From positions 1 through 34,432 of the forward strand of contig UQYA01000008.1 in the NCBI GenBank assembly GCA_900545165.1: a stretch of 34,432 nt of DNA, in the 5' to 3' direction. This document shows, in pieces, positions 6,926 through 15,390 of the stretch. Source of the DNA: an uncultured Collinsella sp. Lineage in GTDB: Bacteria; Actinomycetota; Coriobacteriia; Coriobacteriales; Coriobacteriaceae. The notes under the pieces were generated by a model. It searched no databases. It saw nothing but the letters and a program-made list of their open reading frames with translations, and was not told where the DNA came from. Every line of letters starts with the position of its first letter. Position 1 is the first letter of the stretch. A program made the position numbers and the translations under genes.

Positions 6926-8521
6926 CTACGCGCGGATAACCTTGTCGACGTTCTGGAGCTGCAGTTCCTCGCCGTCCTGGCCCTCAATCACCACATTTTG
7001 CAGATCGAGTACCTTGACGTTTTGCGCGATGATGCCCTGGCGTACCATGGGCTCAACGCCGCAGGCCATGGCCGGGACAAAGGGCTCGGCATCGTTGGCA
7101 AAGGTCACGTGAACGTCTTGGAACGTCAGACGCGTCACCTTGCTCTCGGGCAGACCCGTGATATAGGCCGCGGCAGCATGGCAGTTGGTGGCCTCGATAT
7201 CGCAAAACGTCGTGGCACCAAAGCCGGGCGTGCGGTCGTCGACGGGCAGTGCCTCGCGAGACTGCACGTAGTCGGTCTTGCCGTCCTTGTCGCAGAAGTA
7301 GAACGAGTTGACCACGAAGGGCGTGAGCACCTCGTCCATGCGAATGTGCTCAAAGGTAATGCCCTCGTTGACGGCATCCTTGCCGCGCCCGCGGCGGGTC
7401 TTGACGCGCAGGCCGCGGTCGGTGCGCTCAAAGAGGCACTTGCTCACGGTAAGGTCCTTGATGCCGCCGGCAGCCTCTGAACCCAGGACCACGGCGCCGT
7501 GACCATCGTGCATGTAGCAGTGAGAGATCAGCACGTCGTGCGTGGCGGGACGAAGCTCGGGCTCAATGCCCAGCTTGCCGCTCTTGATGGCGATGCAGTC
7601 GTCGCCCACCGAGAACTGACAGCCAAGGATGCGGACAAAGCCGCAGCTCTCGGGATCGAAACCGTCGGTGTTGTGGGAGTTCTTGGGGCCCTCGATGGAC
7701 AGGCAGAGCGCATCGACGTGCTCGCACAGGATGGGGTGGATGTTCCACGCCGGGCTGTTGCGGACGGTGAAGCCGGCCAAGCTCACGTTTTGGCACTCGG
7801 ACAGGAAAATCATGCGCGGGCGGGCGACCTCGCGGCCCTCCTCGGGGCGAAAGATGTTCTTAAAGTCCTTGTTCCACCAGTTGTCCTCGGCAAAATCAGT
7901 CTGACCGTCGATCGCGCCGCGACCATAGATGCACACGTCGTGCACGCTCAGACCCGTAAAGGTAGAGCAGTAGGTCGAGAAGCTCTCGCCCTCCCAGCGG
8001 CCCAGGGGCAGCATATCGGTGCCAGCATACCCAGCACCCTCGTCGCCCGTGACCGTACCGGGGATGTAGGCAAGCGCCGCACGATCGTGGCGAGCCAGCA
8101 GCACCGCTCCCTCGGCGAGCTCGATGTTGATATTGCTCTTAAGGAAGAGGGACTTGATACGATAGCTGCCGGCGGGAATCAGCACGCGCCCGTCCTTGGG
8201 ACAGGCCATGATGGCAGCCTGGATGTTGGTGGTGTCATCATGCTCGGCATCGCCCTTGGCGCCACAGTCGCGAACGTTGATGGTAAAAGGCTCAGCCGGC
8301 GTGGTGACACCTACGCTCAGCTCACGCTCGCCACAAACAAAACGAACCAGGTTGCGCTTGCCGGGGGTCAGGCCGTCGACATAGGTCTCGACCGTATTCG
8401 TGGTACCGGCGGGCTCGTCGTTGACAAAGATCTCCCACGTATCGGCACAGGTAAAGTAGCCGCCGTCGTCAAGCTCGATCACGGCCGCGCGGGCGTTGCG
8501 CCAGATAACGTTCGTCTCCAT
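6926..8521 (-). CDS. GH28 polygalacturonase (probably exo-acting, intracellular)
   Basis: A 531-residue pectin hydrolase. Residues 1-80 form a fibronectin-III-like domain, as in the exopolygalacturonase of Yersinia. The beta-helix follows, with all GH28 signatures: NTDGFD (284-289), VGDD (D307, D308), GHG (340-342) and RVK (372-374); the three aspartates D286, D307 and D308 are the catalytic set. The start at ATG 8519-8521 follows GAGGGAG; a TTG-led extension is rejected. No signal peptide is visible, so it should release galacturonate (or digalacturonate) from imported oligogalacturonides. It lies between two hairpin terminators, downstream of the symporter and upstream of the CE8 fusion. 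No LacI operator precedes it, so it may depend on read-through from the symporter promoter. Family assignment is firm; exo mode is inferred from the N-terminal domain. Confidence 0.92.
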   Translation of the reverse strand: METNVIWRNARAAVIELDDGGYFTCADTWEIFVNDEPAGTTNTVETYVDGLTPGKRNLVRFVCGERELSVGVTTPAEPFTINVRDCGAKGDAEHDDTTNIQAAIMACPKDGRVLIPAGSYRIKSLFLKSNINIELAEGAVLLARHDRAALAYIPGTVTGDEGAGYAGTDMLPLGRWEGESFSTYCSTFTGLSVHDVCIYGRGAIDGQTDFAEDNWWNKDFKNIFRPEEGREVARPRMIFLSECQNVSLAGFTVRNSPAWNIHPILCEHVDALCLSIEGPKNSHNTDGFDPESCGFVRILGCQFSVGDDCIAIKSGKLGIEPELRPATHDVLISHCYMHDGHGAVVLGSEAAGGIKDLTVSKCLFERTDRGLRVKTRRGRGKDAVNEGITFEHIRMDEVLTPFVVNSFYFCDKDGKTDYVQSREALPVDDRTPGFGATTFCDIEATNCHAAAAYITGLPESKVTRLTFQDVHVTFANDAEPFVPAMACGVEPMVRQGIIAQNVKVLDLQNVVIEGQDGEELQLQNVDKVIRA

Positions 8522-8568
8522 GGATTTCTCCCTCAAAAAGATGCTCTAAAGGCAAATTGTACGCTGTT

Positions 8569-8611
8569 AAAAAGGGCCGTGCCTGCCGGCGGAATTCCGG
8601 TGGCACGGCCC
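8569..8611 (-). terminator. Terminator between symporter and GH28
   Basis: A perfect 10-bp outer stem (8574-8583 with 8602-8611) continues into an inner CCGG stem. On the minus strand it is followed by TTTTT (complement of 8569-8573). It begins 25 bp past the symporter stop. Confidence 0.8.
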
Positions 8612-8635
8612 TGTGATTTGGACGATATGTCGGCC

Positions 8636-10195
8636 TTACTCGGCGGGAGTTACGCTACCGTCCTGGAAGCCAACGTTGTTGTGGGCAAAGCAGTCCTCGT
8701 ACTTAAAGCCGGAGAGCTCCTCGCAAAGCGCCTTGACCTCGGGCTTGACGTCGGCCATCTTGCCACCCTCCTTGACTCGGTGAATCTCGTCGCAAAGGAC
8801 GTCGCACTGCTCCTTGTCGATCTTGATGCCGCGGGCAAGGACGGCCGCAAGCAGGAAGAAGCCGGCGCAGCCGATGATCATGTAGCCGCAGATATACAGA
8901 GGCACGGTAGCGGGCTGGGTCACGGCGTCGCTATTGCCGGCGGTCTGAATGAAGCCGGAGGCAGCAAGGACGATAGCCCACACGTTGACGGCGATAGCCT
9001 GGGCGATCTGCTGGCAGAGCTGCTGCGCGGAGCTGTAGATGCCCTCGCGACGACGCAGGGTGATGAGTTCATCGACATCGGGGATGTAGTTGAGCAGAAC
9101 ATCGGGCAGGTACTGGAAGCCGACGTAGAAGAACTTCCAGATGGCGAAGATGATGGGGTAGGCGATCATGGCGATGGCGACCGTGGAGGTGCCATTGATC
9201 TGACCAAAGGCGAAGTAGTTGTAGGCGATGATGCACGCAGCGCAACCGACGTTGGCCAGGTACCAAGACTTGTGGAAGCCCTTCTTGGCCATGAGAGCGA
9301 CCCAGATGGCGGTGCAGACGATAGCGACGACCTTGCCAGGCATCTCCATCACGGACTCGTAGGACTTAGGAATCTGCAGGCAGTAGACGATGAAGAAGGA
9401 CAGGCAGGCAGACCAGCAGGCAGCAGCGAGCTTCGTGGAGACCTGTGCGTACAGGACCTTGCGGAAGGACTTGTTGCGGAAGGTGGAGATTACGTCGATG
9501 AAGAACTTCTTGATACCCTCGCCGACGCTCTCGATCTTCTCCTGAGCGACCTCCTCGGGGGTGTGCTCCCACGTGGACAGGTACACACAAAGCAGCGAGA
9601 TTGCCATGACCGAAGCGTTGATCGTAGCGATGATGAAGTAGCTGAACGGGTTGGTCTCGCCGAAGGTGCCAAAGCCGAAGCCCACAAGTGCAGCCATCAG
9701 GAAGCCGGCGGCGTTACCAAAGAGATGCTTGTAGCCGGTGAGGTACGTACGCTCCTTGAAGTCGTCGGTCATCTCGATGGTAAGCGGCGACAGGTTGGCG
9801 GTGCAGAACGTATACGCGACGTTGTAGATCAGGTACAGCACAAAGTAGTACGGGAAGCCAAACGGCGTAGCCACGAAGATGAGCGGCTCGGCGATCATCA
9901 TCGGGATGGCCAGCAAGATCCAGAAACGACGACGACCAAAGATGCGGCCAATCTTGGTGGCATAGAAGTTATCGGCCACAAAGCCCATCAGCGGGCAAAG
10001 AATAGCGTTGACATAGATGGCAAACGAGCTGATCAGTGCAGCCTCGCCTGCGGACAGGCCACACTCCGTGGACAGGAACAGCACCATGTAGCTGTGCGTA
10101 AAGGTCAGGGCACCGGAATTGAGCATACCGCCCATACCAAAGCCCAAGCGCGTCCAGAATGTGATCTTACGCTTTTTTCCGATCTTATTAGTCAT
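8636..10195 (-). CDS. GPH-family (MFS) sugar/uronide:cation symporter
   Basis: A 519-residue membrane protein with about 12 hydrophobic segments. The loop after the second segment holds D75 in GFVADNFY and GRRRFW (87-92), the region that in glycoside-pentoside-hexuronide symporters carries the conserved Asp and the Gly-Arg motif. The start at ATG 10193-10195 has GAGGGAG upstream; the frame is open to 10246 but without a ribosome site. It should import galacturonide oligosaccharides or galacturonate with H+ or Na+; context (GH28, GH105, esterases all cytoplasmic) favours oligosaccharides. The hydrophilic C-terminal tail (about 60 residues) is longer than in classical GPH carriers. Expression is from a promoter with LacI operators at 10273-10288 and 10313-10328. 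A terminator hairpin follows the gene. Confidence 0.88.
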   Translation of the reverse strand: MTNKIGKKRKITFWTRLGFGMGGMLNSGALTFTHSYMVLFLSTECGLSAGEAALISSFAIYVNAILCPLMGFVADNFYATKIGRIFGRRRFWILLAIPMMIAEPLIFVATPFGFPYYFVLYLIYNVAYTFCTANLSPLTIEMTDDFKERTYLTGYKHLFGNAAGFLMAALVGFGFGTFGETNPFSYFIIATINASVMAISLLCVYLSTWEHTPEEVAQEKIESVGEGIKKFFIDVISTFRNKSFRKVLYAQVSTKLAAACWSACLSFFIVYCLQIPKSYESVMEMPGKVVAIVCTAIWVALMAKKGFHKSWYLANVGCAACIIAYNYFAFGQINGTSTVAIAMIAYPIIFAIWKFFYVGFQYLPDVLLNYIPDVDELITLRRREGIYSSAQQLCQQIAQAIAVNVWAIVLAASGFIQTAGNSDAVTQPATVPLYICGYMIIGCAGFFLLAAVLARGIKIDKEQCDVLCDEIHRVKEGGKMADVKPEVKALCEELSGFKYEDCFAHNNVGFQDGSVTPAE

Positions 10196-10272
10196 CGAGC
10201 TCCCTCTCTTTTCTCGATTGTCTTGCAGCAAGACATTGGAGTCCACACTGACATCTGTCTGCCCAGCGTTCA

Positions 10273-10328
10273 GGGTGAACGTTTAGTTAGATTATGCGCG
10301 ATTGCTTACGACAGGTGAACGTTCACTT
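10273..10328 (-). promoter_or_regulatory. Symporter promoter with paired LacI operators
   Basis: Operator centres are 10280.5 and 10320.5, 40 bp apart. On the minus strand -35 TTCACC (complement of 10314-10319, inside the upstream operator) is 17 bp from -10 CATAAT (complement of 10291-10296). The downstream operator covers the expected start near 10284. Confidence 0.75.
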
Positions 10329-10341
10329 GAATAATATCCTT

Positions 10342-10368
10342 GAACGGTCGATTTTTACCGCTGAACGG
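10342..10368 (-). promoter_or_regulatory. CCGTT-N16-CCGTT upstream element, symporter promoter
   Basis: GAACGG at 10342-10347 and GAACGG at 10363-10368 on the plus strand, 21 bp apart, with TTTTT in the middle. Centre near -71. Shared with three other promoters in the window. Confidence 0.6.
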
Positions 10369-10433
10369 ACACAATTGAGATCCTCACACCTATTTTCTGC
10401 TGGTAAAGGTGCCATGCTGGACAGCCATGAGAT

Positions 10434-10449
10434 AGGTGAACGTTTATCA
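10434..10449 (-). promoter_or_regulatory. Third, distal LacI operator upstream of the symporter
   Basis: AGGTGAACGTTTATCA matches the operator core (centre 10441.5), 121 bp upstream of the -35 operator. It may help loop formation. It lies between the uxaA terminator and the symporter promoter and has no promoter hexamers of its own. Confidence 0.55.
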
Positions 10450-10482
10450 GATTTTCCAACATATTCACTTAACCACGAAACG

Positions 10483-10515
10483 AAAAAGCCCCGCCGGGAA
10501 CACTCCCGACGGGGC
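10483..10515 (-). terminator. Terminator of the uxaCBA operon
   Basis: A 12-bp stem (10488-10499 with 10504-10515, 11 of 12 paired) with a four-base loop. On the minus strand it is followed by TTTTT. It starts 36 bp after the uxaA stop. Confidence 0.85.
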
Positions 10516-10550
10516 CGATGACATCGCGCTATGCTTGGGCGCACTTGCCG

Positions 10551-12035
10551 CTACAAGCAGACGCCATCCTTCCAGATACTGATCTCGTGACAGCCACGGC
10601 GCTCGGCACTCGTGAGCTTACCGCTCGCCGTCTGTAGCACCAGCTGGTACAGATCGTGGGCAGCCTCGTCGAGCGTGCGCTCACCCGTGGCAATCACGCC
10701 AGCGTTAAAGTCCATCCAGTTGGCCTTGTGGTCGCACAGACGCTGATTGGTGAACACCTTGAGGGTAGGCGCCGGCGCGCCAAACGGTGTGCCGCGGCCG
10801 GTCGAGAACAGAATCACGTGGCAGCCGGCAGCCGTCAACGCCGTGGTGGATACCATGTCGTTGCCCGGACCGCACAGCATGTTCAGGCCGTGTTTATTTG
10901 CCTGGCCGGCATACGGCAGCACGTCGACGATGGGGGCAGATCCGCCCTTTTGCACGCAGCCGCAGCTCTTGTCCTCGAGCGTGGTAATACCGCCGTCCTT
11001 GTTGCCGGGACTCGGGTTCTCATAAACGACCTCGCCGTGGCTAATAAAGTAGTCCTTAAATCCATTGAGCATGTCGGAAGCGGCGTTAAAGACCTGCTCG
11101 TTCTCGCAACGGTCGAGCAGGATGCTCTCCGCGCCAAACATCTCGGGCACCTCGGTAAGCACCGACGTGCCGCCACGGGCGACGACCATATCGCTCACGC
11201 GACCGATCGTGGGGTTGGCGGTAATGCCTGAAAGACCGTCGGAGCCGCCACACTTAAGACCAATGACCAGCTCGGAGGCCGGAATGGGCTCGCGCTTGGA
11301 CTGCTTTGCCAGGTCTGCCAGCTCGGCCAGAATCTTGTGGCCCTCGATTTGCTCGTCGGCTACATCCTGGCAGGTGAGAAAGCGAACGCGCTCGTGATCG
11401 AAGTCACCGAGCTCGTCGAGCACCTGCTGGTGTGTGCAGTTCTCGCAACCGAGCGACAGGAACAGCACGCCGGCCGCATTAGGGTGACGCGAGAGCGCCA
11501 CCAGCAGACGACGCGTCTGGACATGGTCGGCGCCGGTCTGCGAGCAACCGAACGGATGCGGGAAGTAGTAGACGCCCTCCAGCGAGCCATCGACCAGATC
11601 CTGGGCCTGCTCGCACATGGCACGGGCGACTTCGTTGACACAGCCGACCGTGGGGATGATCCACAGCTCGTTGCGCGTCGCGGCACGACCGTCGGCGCGG
11701 CGGAACCCCATAAAGGTCTCGGGCTCAACCGACTCAACGACCGGATGCGTGGGGTTGTAGGTGTACTCGACCTCGCCCGAAAGGTTGGTCTTCACATTGT
11801 GCGTGTGGAGCCACTGACCGGGCTGGACATCGCCCGTCACGTGTCCGATAGGAAGGCCGTACTTAATGACGTCCTCGCCGGCGGCAATCGAGCGCACAGC
11901 CATCTTGTGGCCTTGCGGAATATCCTCCGCGGCCACGACCTCGCCCACCCCGGGAACCGCGACGGCGGTGCCCTTGGCAAGCGGCGACAGCGCGACGATC
12001 ACGTTGTCGGCCGGATTGATCTGGATAGTGTTCAT
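10551..12035 (-). CDS. uxaA: Altronate dehydratase
   Basis: A 494-residue protein, the length of E. coli UxaA (495). It dehydrates D-altronate to 2-keto-3-deoxy-D-gluconate, the third step of the galacturonate isomerase pathway. Residues 1-95 form the SAF domain and the rest the UxaA catalytic part, with conserved stretches GCSQTG, LGCENC and LKCGGSDGLSGITANP and several cysteines consistent with an iron site. The ATG at 12033-12035 has AGGA about 9 nt upstream. It is the last gene of uxaCBA; the 81-bp gap to uxaB holds a GC-rich hairpin without T-run. The product needs KDG kinase and KDPG aldolase, neither of which is in this window. Confidence 0.93.
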   Translation of the reverse strand: MNTIQINPADNVIVALSPLAKGTAVAVPGVGEVVAAEDIPQGHKMAVRSIAAGEDVIKYGLPIGHVTGDVQPGQWLHTHNVKTNLSGEVEYTYNPTHPVVESVEPETFMGFRRADGRAATRNELWIIPTVGCVNEVARAMCEQAQDLVDGSLEGVYYFPHPFGCSQTGADHVQTRRLLVALSRHPNAAGVLFLSLGCENCTHQQVLDELGDFDHERVRFLTCQDVADEQIEGHKILAELADLAKQSKREPIPASELVIGLKCGGSDGLSGITANPTIGRVSDMVVARGGTSVLTEVPEMFGAESILLDRCENEQVFNAASDMLNGFKDYFISHGEVVYENPSPGNKDGGITTLEDKSCGCVQKGGSAPIVDVLPYAGQANKHGLNMLCGPGNDMVSTTALTAAGCHVILFSTGRGTPFGAPAPTLKVFTNQRLCDHKANWMDFNAGVIATGERTLDEAAHDLYQLVLQTASGKLTSAERRGCHEISIWKDGVCL

Positions 12036-12074
12036 TGCAAATGGTCCTAACCCTACAGGTTGAGCAGAAGTCGA

Positions 12075-12104
12075 GACGCGGGCACGCCGTCCCGCGCCCG
12101 CGTC
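12075..12104 (-). other. Intercistronic hairpin between uxaB and uxaA
   Basis: A perfect 9-bp GC-rich stem (GACGCGGGC at 12075-12083 with its complement at 12096-12104) and no T-run. It may be a processing or stability element inside the operon mRNA. Confidence 0.5.
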
Positions 12105-12116
12105 TGCGCCGGAAAT

Positions 12117-13631
12117 TTACGCCTGAGCGTTGGCGAAGGCCTGCTTGGCACCCTCGGTGCGCACGACGGCGAGCGCACTGACGACAAACTCCTCAAGACC
12201 GGCGATCTGCGTAAGGTCCTCGCCCCACATCTGCTCGTTGGTGAGCACGTCGTGCACCAGCTGGGCATCGTCGGCGCCGGCATGGGCGGCGTAGAAGTCG
12301 AGCACGAAGGCGTCATCCTGAGCGGTGTACTCGGTGCCGTCGGAGCGACGCAGGTGCAGGCCGTCGCCCTCGCGGGACACGAGCTCCTGCGTGTAGAAGG
12401 AGATGAGCGTAGCGAGGCTCGTCGCCAGGCACTTGGGCAGGTTGCCGGTCTCGGCAACGTAGTCCTTGAGCGTGGGCAGGTCGCGAGCGCGCCACTTAGC
12501 CGTGGAGTTGAGGCAGATGGAGAGCAGCGCATGATCAATAAACGGGTTGTCGAAGCGGTTTTCGACGGCGGCGGCAAAGGCCTTGCAGTCCTCGACATCC
12601 AAGTCGGCGGCAAGCGTCGGAATGACCTCGTCGTAGAGCATGGTGTTCATGAAGCCGCGAATGGTCTCGTCATGCATGCAGTCGCGCACGATATCAAAGC
12701 CGGCAACCCAGGAACCCGGAACGAAGGCGGTGTGGGCACCGTTGAGGATGCGGACCTTGCGCTTTTTGTACGGGGTGACGTCGGGAGTCACGAAGACGCC
12801 GGGGAGACCGGCCTTCACAAACGGCAGGCGCTCCTTGAGCGACTCGTCGCCCTGGATACCCCACATCTGGAAGGGCTCGCGCACGGCCAGGAAGGGGTCC
12901 TCGTAGCCCAGACGCTCGGCAACCGCGGCGGCCTCCTTAGGATCGCGGATGCGGCCGGGGACGATGGTGTCGACGAGCGTGGTGCAGACGGTGCAGTCGT
13001 TGGCCATCCACTGCGCAAACTCGTCCTCCCAACCCCAGTCGCTCACGTACTGGTTCATGATGCGCAGCAGCTCCTCGCCGTTGTGATCGATGAGCTCGCA
13101 GGCGAGCACGATAACGCCCGACTTACCGGCGGCCCAGCGGGCGTGAAGGACCTGGACAAGCTTGGCAGGGAAGCTCGCGGGCGGCATGTCGTCGGCCTTG
13201 CAGGACGGGTCGTAGGCGATACCGGCCTCGGTGGTGTTGGAGACGATGATCTCCAGGTCGTCGGAGACAGCGACCTCCATCATGGCGCGATAGTCGTCCT
13301 CGCGATACGGGTTAAGGCAGCGGCTGCAGGCGCTGATTACACGAGACTCGTCAACCGTGTTGCCGTTCTCCTTGCCACGCACCAGCACGGTGTACAGGTC
13401 GTCCTGGGCATTGATACCGTCGGCGAAGCCAAAGGCGCCACTGATGGGCTGCACCATGACAACCTTGCCGTTCCATCCGGTGGCCTCGTTGCCCATGTCA
13501 AAGAAGCGATCGACGAAGGCACGCAGGAAATTACCCTCGCCAAACTGCAGAACCTTCTCGGGAGCGTCCTTGGGCAGCAGGTAGCCCTTGTAGCCGATCT
13601 TCTCGAGCGCATCGTAGCTGATGTTCTCCAT
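12117..13631 (-). CDS. uxaB: Tagaturonate reductase (altronate oxidoreductase)
   Basis: A 504-residue member of the long-chain polyol dehydrogenase (mannitol dehydrogenase) family. It reduces D-tagaturonate to D-altronate with NADH. The N-terminal cofactor region has FGEGNFLRAF (30-39); the family signature K-x4-N-x2-H is present as K292, N297, H300 within KVRILNGAH. The ATG at 13629-13631 follows AAGGAGA. Position between uxaC and uxaA supports tagaturonate rather than fructuronate or mannitol as substrate; UxuB-type fructuronate reductases belong to the same family and cannot be excluded by sequence alone. Confidence 0.9.
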   Translation of the reverse strand: MENISYDALEKIGYKGYLLPKDAPEKVLQFGEGNFLRAFVDRFFDMGNEATGWNGKVVMVQPISGAFGFADGINAQDDLYTVLVRGKENGNTVDESRVISACSRCLNPYREDDYRAMMEVAVSDDLEIIVSNTTEAGIAYDPSCKADDMPPASFPAKLVQVLHARWAAGKSGVIVLACELIDHNGEELLRIMNQYVSDWGWEDEFAQWMANDCTVCTTLVDTIVPGRIRDPKEAAAVAERLGYEDPFLAVREPFQMWGIQGDESLKERLPFVKAGLPGVFVTPDVTPYKKRKVRILNGAHTAFVPGSWVAGFDIVRDCMHDETIRGFMNTMLYDEVIPTLAADLDVEDCKAFAAAVENRFDNPFIDHALLSICLNSTAKWRARDLPTLKDYVAETGNLPKCLATSLATLISFYTQELVSREGDGLHLRRSDGTEYTAQDDAFVLDFYAAHAGADDAQLVHDVLTNEQMWGEDLTQIAGLEEFVVSALAVVRTEGAKQAFANAQA

Positions 13632-13672
13632 CTATGTCTCTCCTTAGATAACTGTTAGCGTGCAAGCAAAAC

Positions 13673-13700
13673 GGGGCGCCGTGTGTGGCAACGGCGCTCC
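13673..13700 (-). other. Intercistronic hairpin between uxaC and uxaB
   Basis: Arms 13673-13682 and 13691-13700 pair over 10 bp with one G-U, loop of eight bases. The minus-strand T-run after it is weak, so it looks like an attenuator or stability element, not a full terminator. Confidence 0.45.
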
Positions 13701-13726
13701 CGAGTTCGATGTGATTCGATGCGGGC

Positions 13727-15154
13727 TTAGGCCTCGACGGTGTCCAGGTCAAAGCCAAAGTAGCGGACCGCATTGTTGTAGCTGATGTCGCGCACGATAC
13801 TGCCCAGCAGCTCCATGTCGGCCGGGTACTTGCCCTGCTCGACCCACTCGCCGATCACGCTGCACAGCACGCGACGGAAGTACTCGTGGCGCGGATAGGA
13901 CAGGAAAGAGCGGGAGTCGGTAAGCATGCCCACAAAGTTGCCCAGCACGCCCTCGTTAGCCAGAGCCGTGAGTTGCTCGCGCATGCCGACCTCGTTGTCG
14001 TTGAACCACCAGGCGGAGCCGTTCTGGATCTTACCGGCGGTCGGAGCCTCCTGGAAGCAGCCCATGACGGTATCGATCATGGTGTTATCGATGGGGTTCA
14101 GGCTGTACAGAATGGTCTTGGGCAGGCCGCAGGTCTCCTGAATGGAGTTGAGGAAATCGGCAAGCTGGTCGGACGGCGTGTAGTTGGAGATGCAATCGTA
14201 GCCGGTATCGGGACCGAGCTTGGCAAACATGGCGCGGTTGTTGTCGCGCTTGCAGCCAAAGTGCAGCTGCATGGCCCAGCCCAGACGGACATACTCGCCG
14301 GCAACGAACTGCATAAAGGCAGTCTTGTACTTGAGGACCTCTTCCTCGGTAAGCGGCTCGGCAGCCAGACCCTTGGCAAAGATAGCCTCGATCTCGTCGG
14401 CGGTAGCCGGGACGTACATAACGTAGTCGAGTGCGTGGTCGGAGGCGCGGCAGCCCAGCTCGTGAGCAACGTCGTAGCGCTTGGAAATGGCAGCCTTCAT
14501 GCCCTCAAAGTCGCTGACCTCGACGCCGGCAACCTCGGAAAGGTGCTTGCAGTAGTCGGCAAACTCCTGGCCGCGCTCGATGCGCAAAGCGGCATCGGGG
14601 CGCATGGCGGGAACGACCTGAACGTCAAAGCTGTCGTCGGCGGCAATCTTCTTGTGCCACTCAAAGCTGTCGGCGGGGTCGTCGGTAGTGCAGATCATGC
14701 GGACGTTGGACTGCTTGATCAGGTTGCGGCAGGTGAAACTGGCCTCGGCGAGCTTGGCGTTGGCAAGGTCCCAGACCTCCTGGGCAGTCTTGCCGTTGAG
14801 GACGCCCTCGTAGCCAAAGTAGCGCTTAAGCTCCAGGTGGCTCCACTCAAAGACGGGGTTGCCAACGCAGCGACCCAGGGTCTCGGCCCACTTTTGGAAC
14901 TTCTCGCGAGCAGGGGCGTCGCCAGTGATAAAACGCTCGTCGACACCGTTGGCACGCATCAGGCGCCACTTGTAGTGGTCGCCGCCCAGCCAAACCTCGG
15001 TGATGTTCTCGAAACGCTTGTCCTCCCAAATCTCCTTAGGAGAAATGTGGCAGTGATAGTCGACGATGGGCATGCCCTCGGCAAAGTTGTGGAACAGCTC
15101 CTCGCCGGTCTTGGTGCTCAGCAGGAAATCCTGATCGTCCATGAAGTTTTTCAT
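13727..15154 (-). CDS. uxaC: Uronate isomerase
   Basis: A 475-residue enzyme of the amidohydrolase superfamily, close to the usual UxaC length (about 470). It converts D-galacturonate to D-tagaturonate (and D-glucuronate to D-fructuronate). The metal-site motif H34-C-H36 is visible in VDYHCHISPKEI, and the start MKNFMDDQDFLL is typical. The ATG at 15152-15154 has AAAGGGG at 7-8 nt; the open frame to 15223 runs through the promoter operators and is not coding. It is the first gene of uxaCBA and is controlled by the paired operators at 15207-15222 and 15245-15260. Confidence 0.95.
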   Translation of the reverse strand: MKNFMDDQDFLLSTKTGEELFHNFAEGMPIVDYHCHISPKEIWEDKRFENITEVWLGGDHYKWRLMRANGVDERFITGDAPAREKFQKWAETLGRCVGNPVFEWSHLELKRYFGYEGVLNGKTAQEVWDLANAKLAEASFTCRNLIKQSNVRMICTTDDPADSFEWHKKIAADDSFDVQVVPAMRPDAALRIERGQEFADYCKHLSEVAGVEVSDFEGMKAAISKRYDVAHELGCRASDHALDYVMYVPATADEIEAIFAKGLAAEPLTEEEVLKYKTAFMQFVAGEYVRLGWAMQLHFGCKRDNNRAMFAKLGPDTGYDCISNYTPSDQLADFLNSIQETCGLPKTILYSLNPIDNTMIDTVMGCFQEAPTAGKIQNGSAWWFNDNEVGMREQLTALANEGVLGNFVGMLTDSRSFLSYPRHEYFRRVLCSVIGEWVEQGKYPADMELLGSIVRDISYNNAVRYFGFDLDTVEA

Positions 15155-15206
15155 CAAACAACCCCTTTGTTTGCGGAGCGGGCGCACAATACGCTCGTCA
15201 TCCTCT

Positions 15207-15260
15207 AGGTGAACGTTCACCATACTAATCCATTACGACTCAAAAGGTGAACGTTCACCT
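15207..15260 (-). promoter_or_regulatory. uxaCBA promoter with paired LacI operators
   Basis: The operator at 15245-15260 is a perfect 16-bp palindrome (AGGTGAACGTTCACCT); that at 15207-15222 differs by one base. Centres are 38 bp apart. On the minus strand -35 TTCACC (complement of 15246-15251) is 18 bp from -10 TAGTAT (complement of 15222-15227). The downstream operator covers the start near 15215. Confidence 0.8.
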
Positions 15261-15274
15261 AACAACCATGGGGT

Positions 15275-15301
15275 GAACGGTAGGTTTTGCCCGTTCAACG
15301 G
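15275..15301 (-). promoter_or_regulatory. CCGTT-N16-CCGTT upstream element, uxaC promoter
   Basis: GAACGG at 15275-15280 and CAACGG at 15296-15301 on the plus strand, 21 bp apart, with TTTT between. Centre near -73. Confidence 0.55.
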
Positions 15302-15390
15302 TTGCCGGAGCTGTGACTTGCATGCATTGCGGACCGGTTGGCGTCCCCGAACACCGAACTTGAGCGCTTTTGCTCAGGTGGGTCATGTCC

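Noticed and set aside
7499..10318. 939-codon plus-strand open frame antisense to the symporter and part of GH28
   Set aside because: Same reason; it also crosses the terminator and operators. The minus strand holds recognisable families.
15155..15223. N-terminal extension of uxaC
   Set aside because: It would run through the downstream operator and predicted start site; MKNF at 15154 has the ribosome site and the family start.
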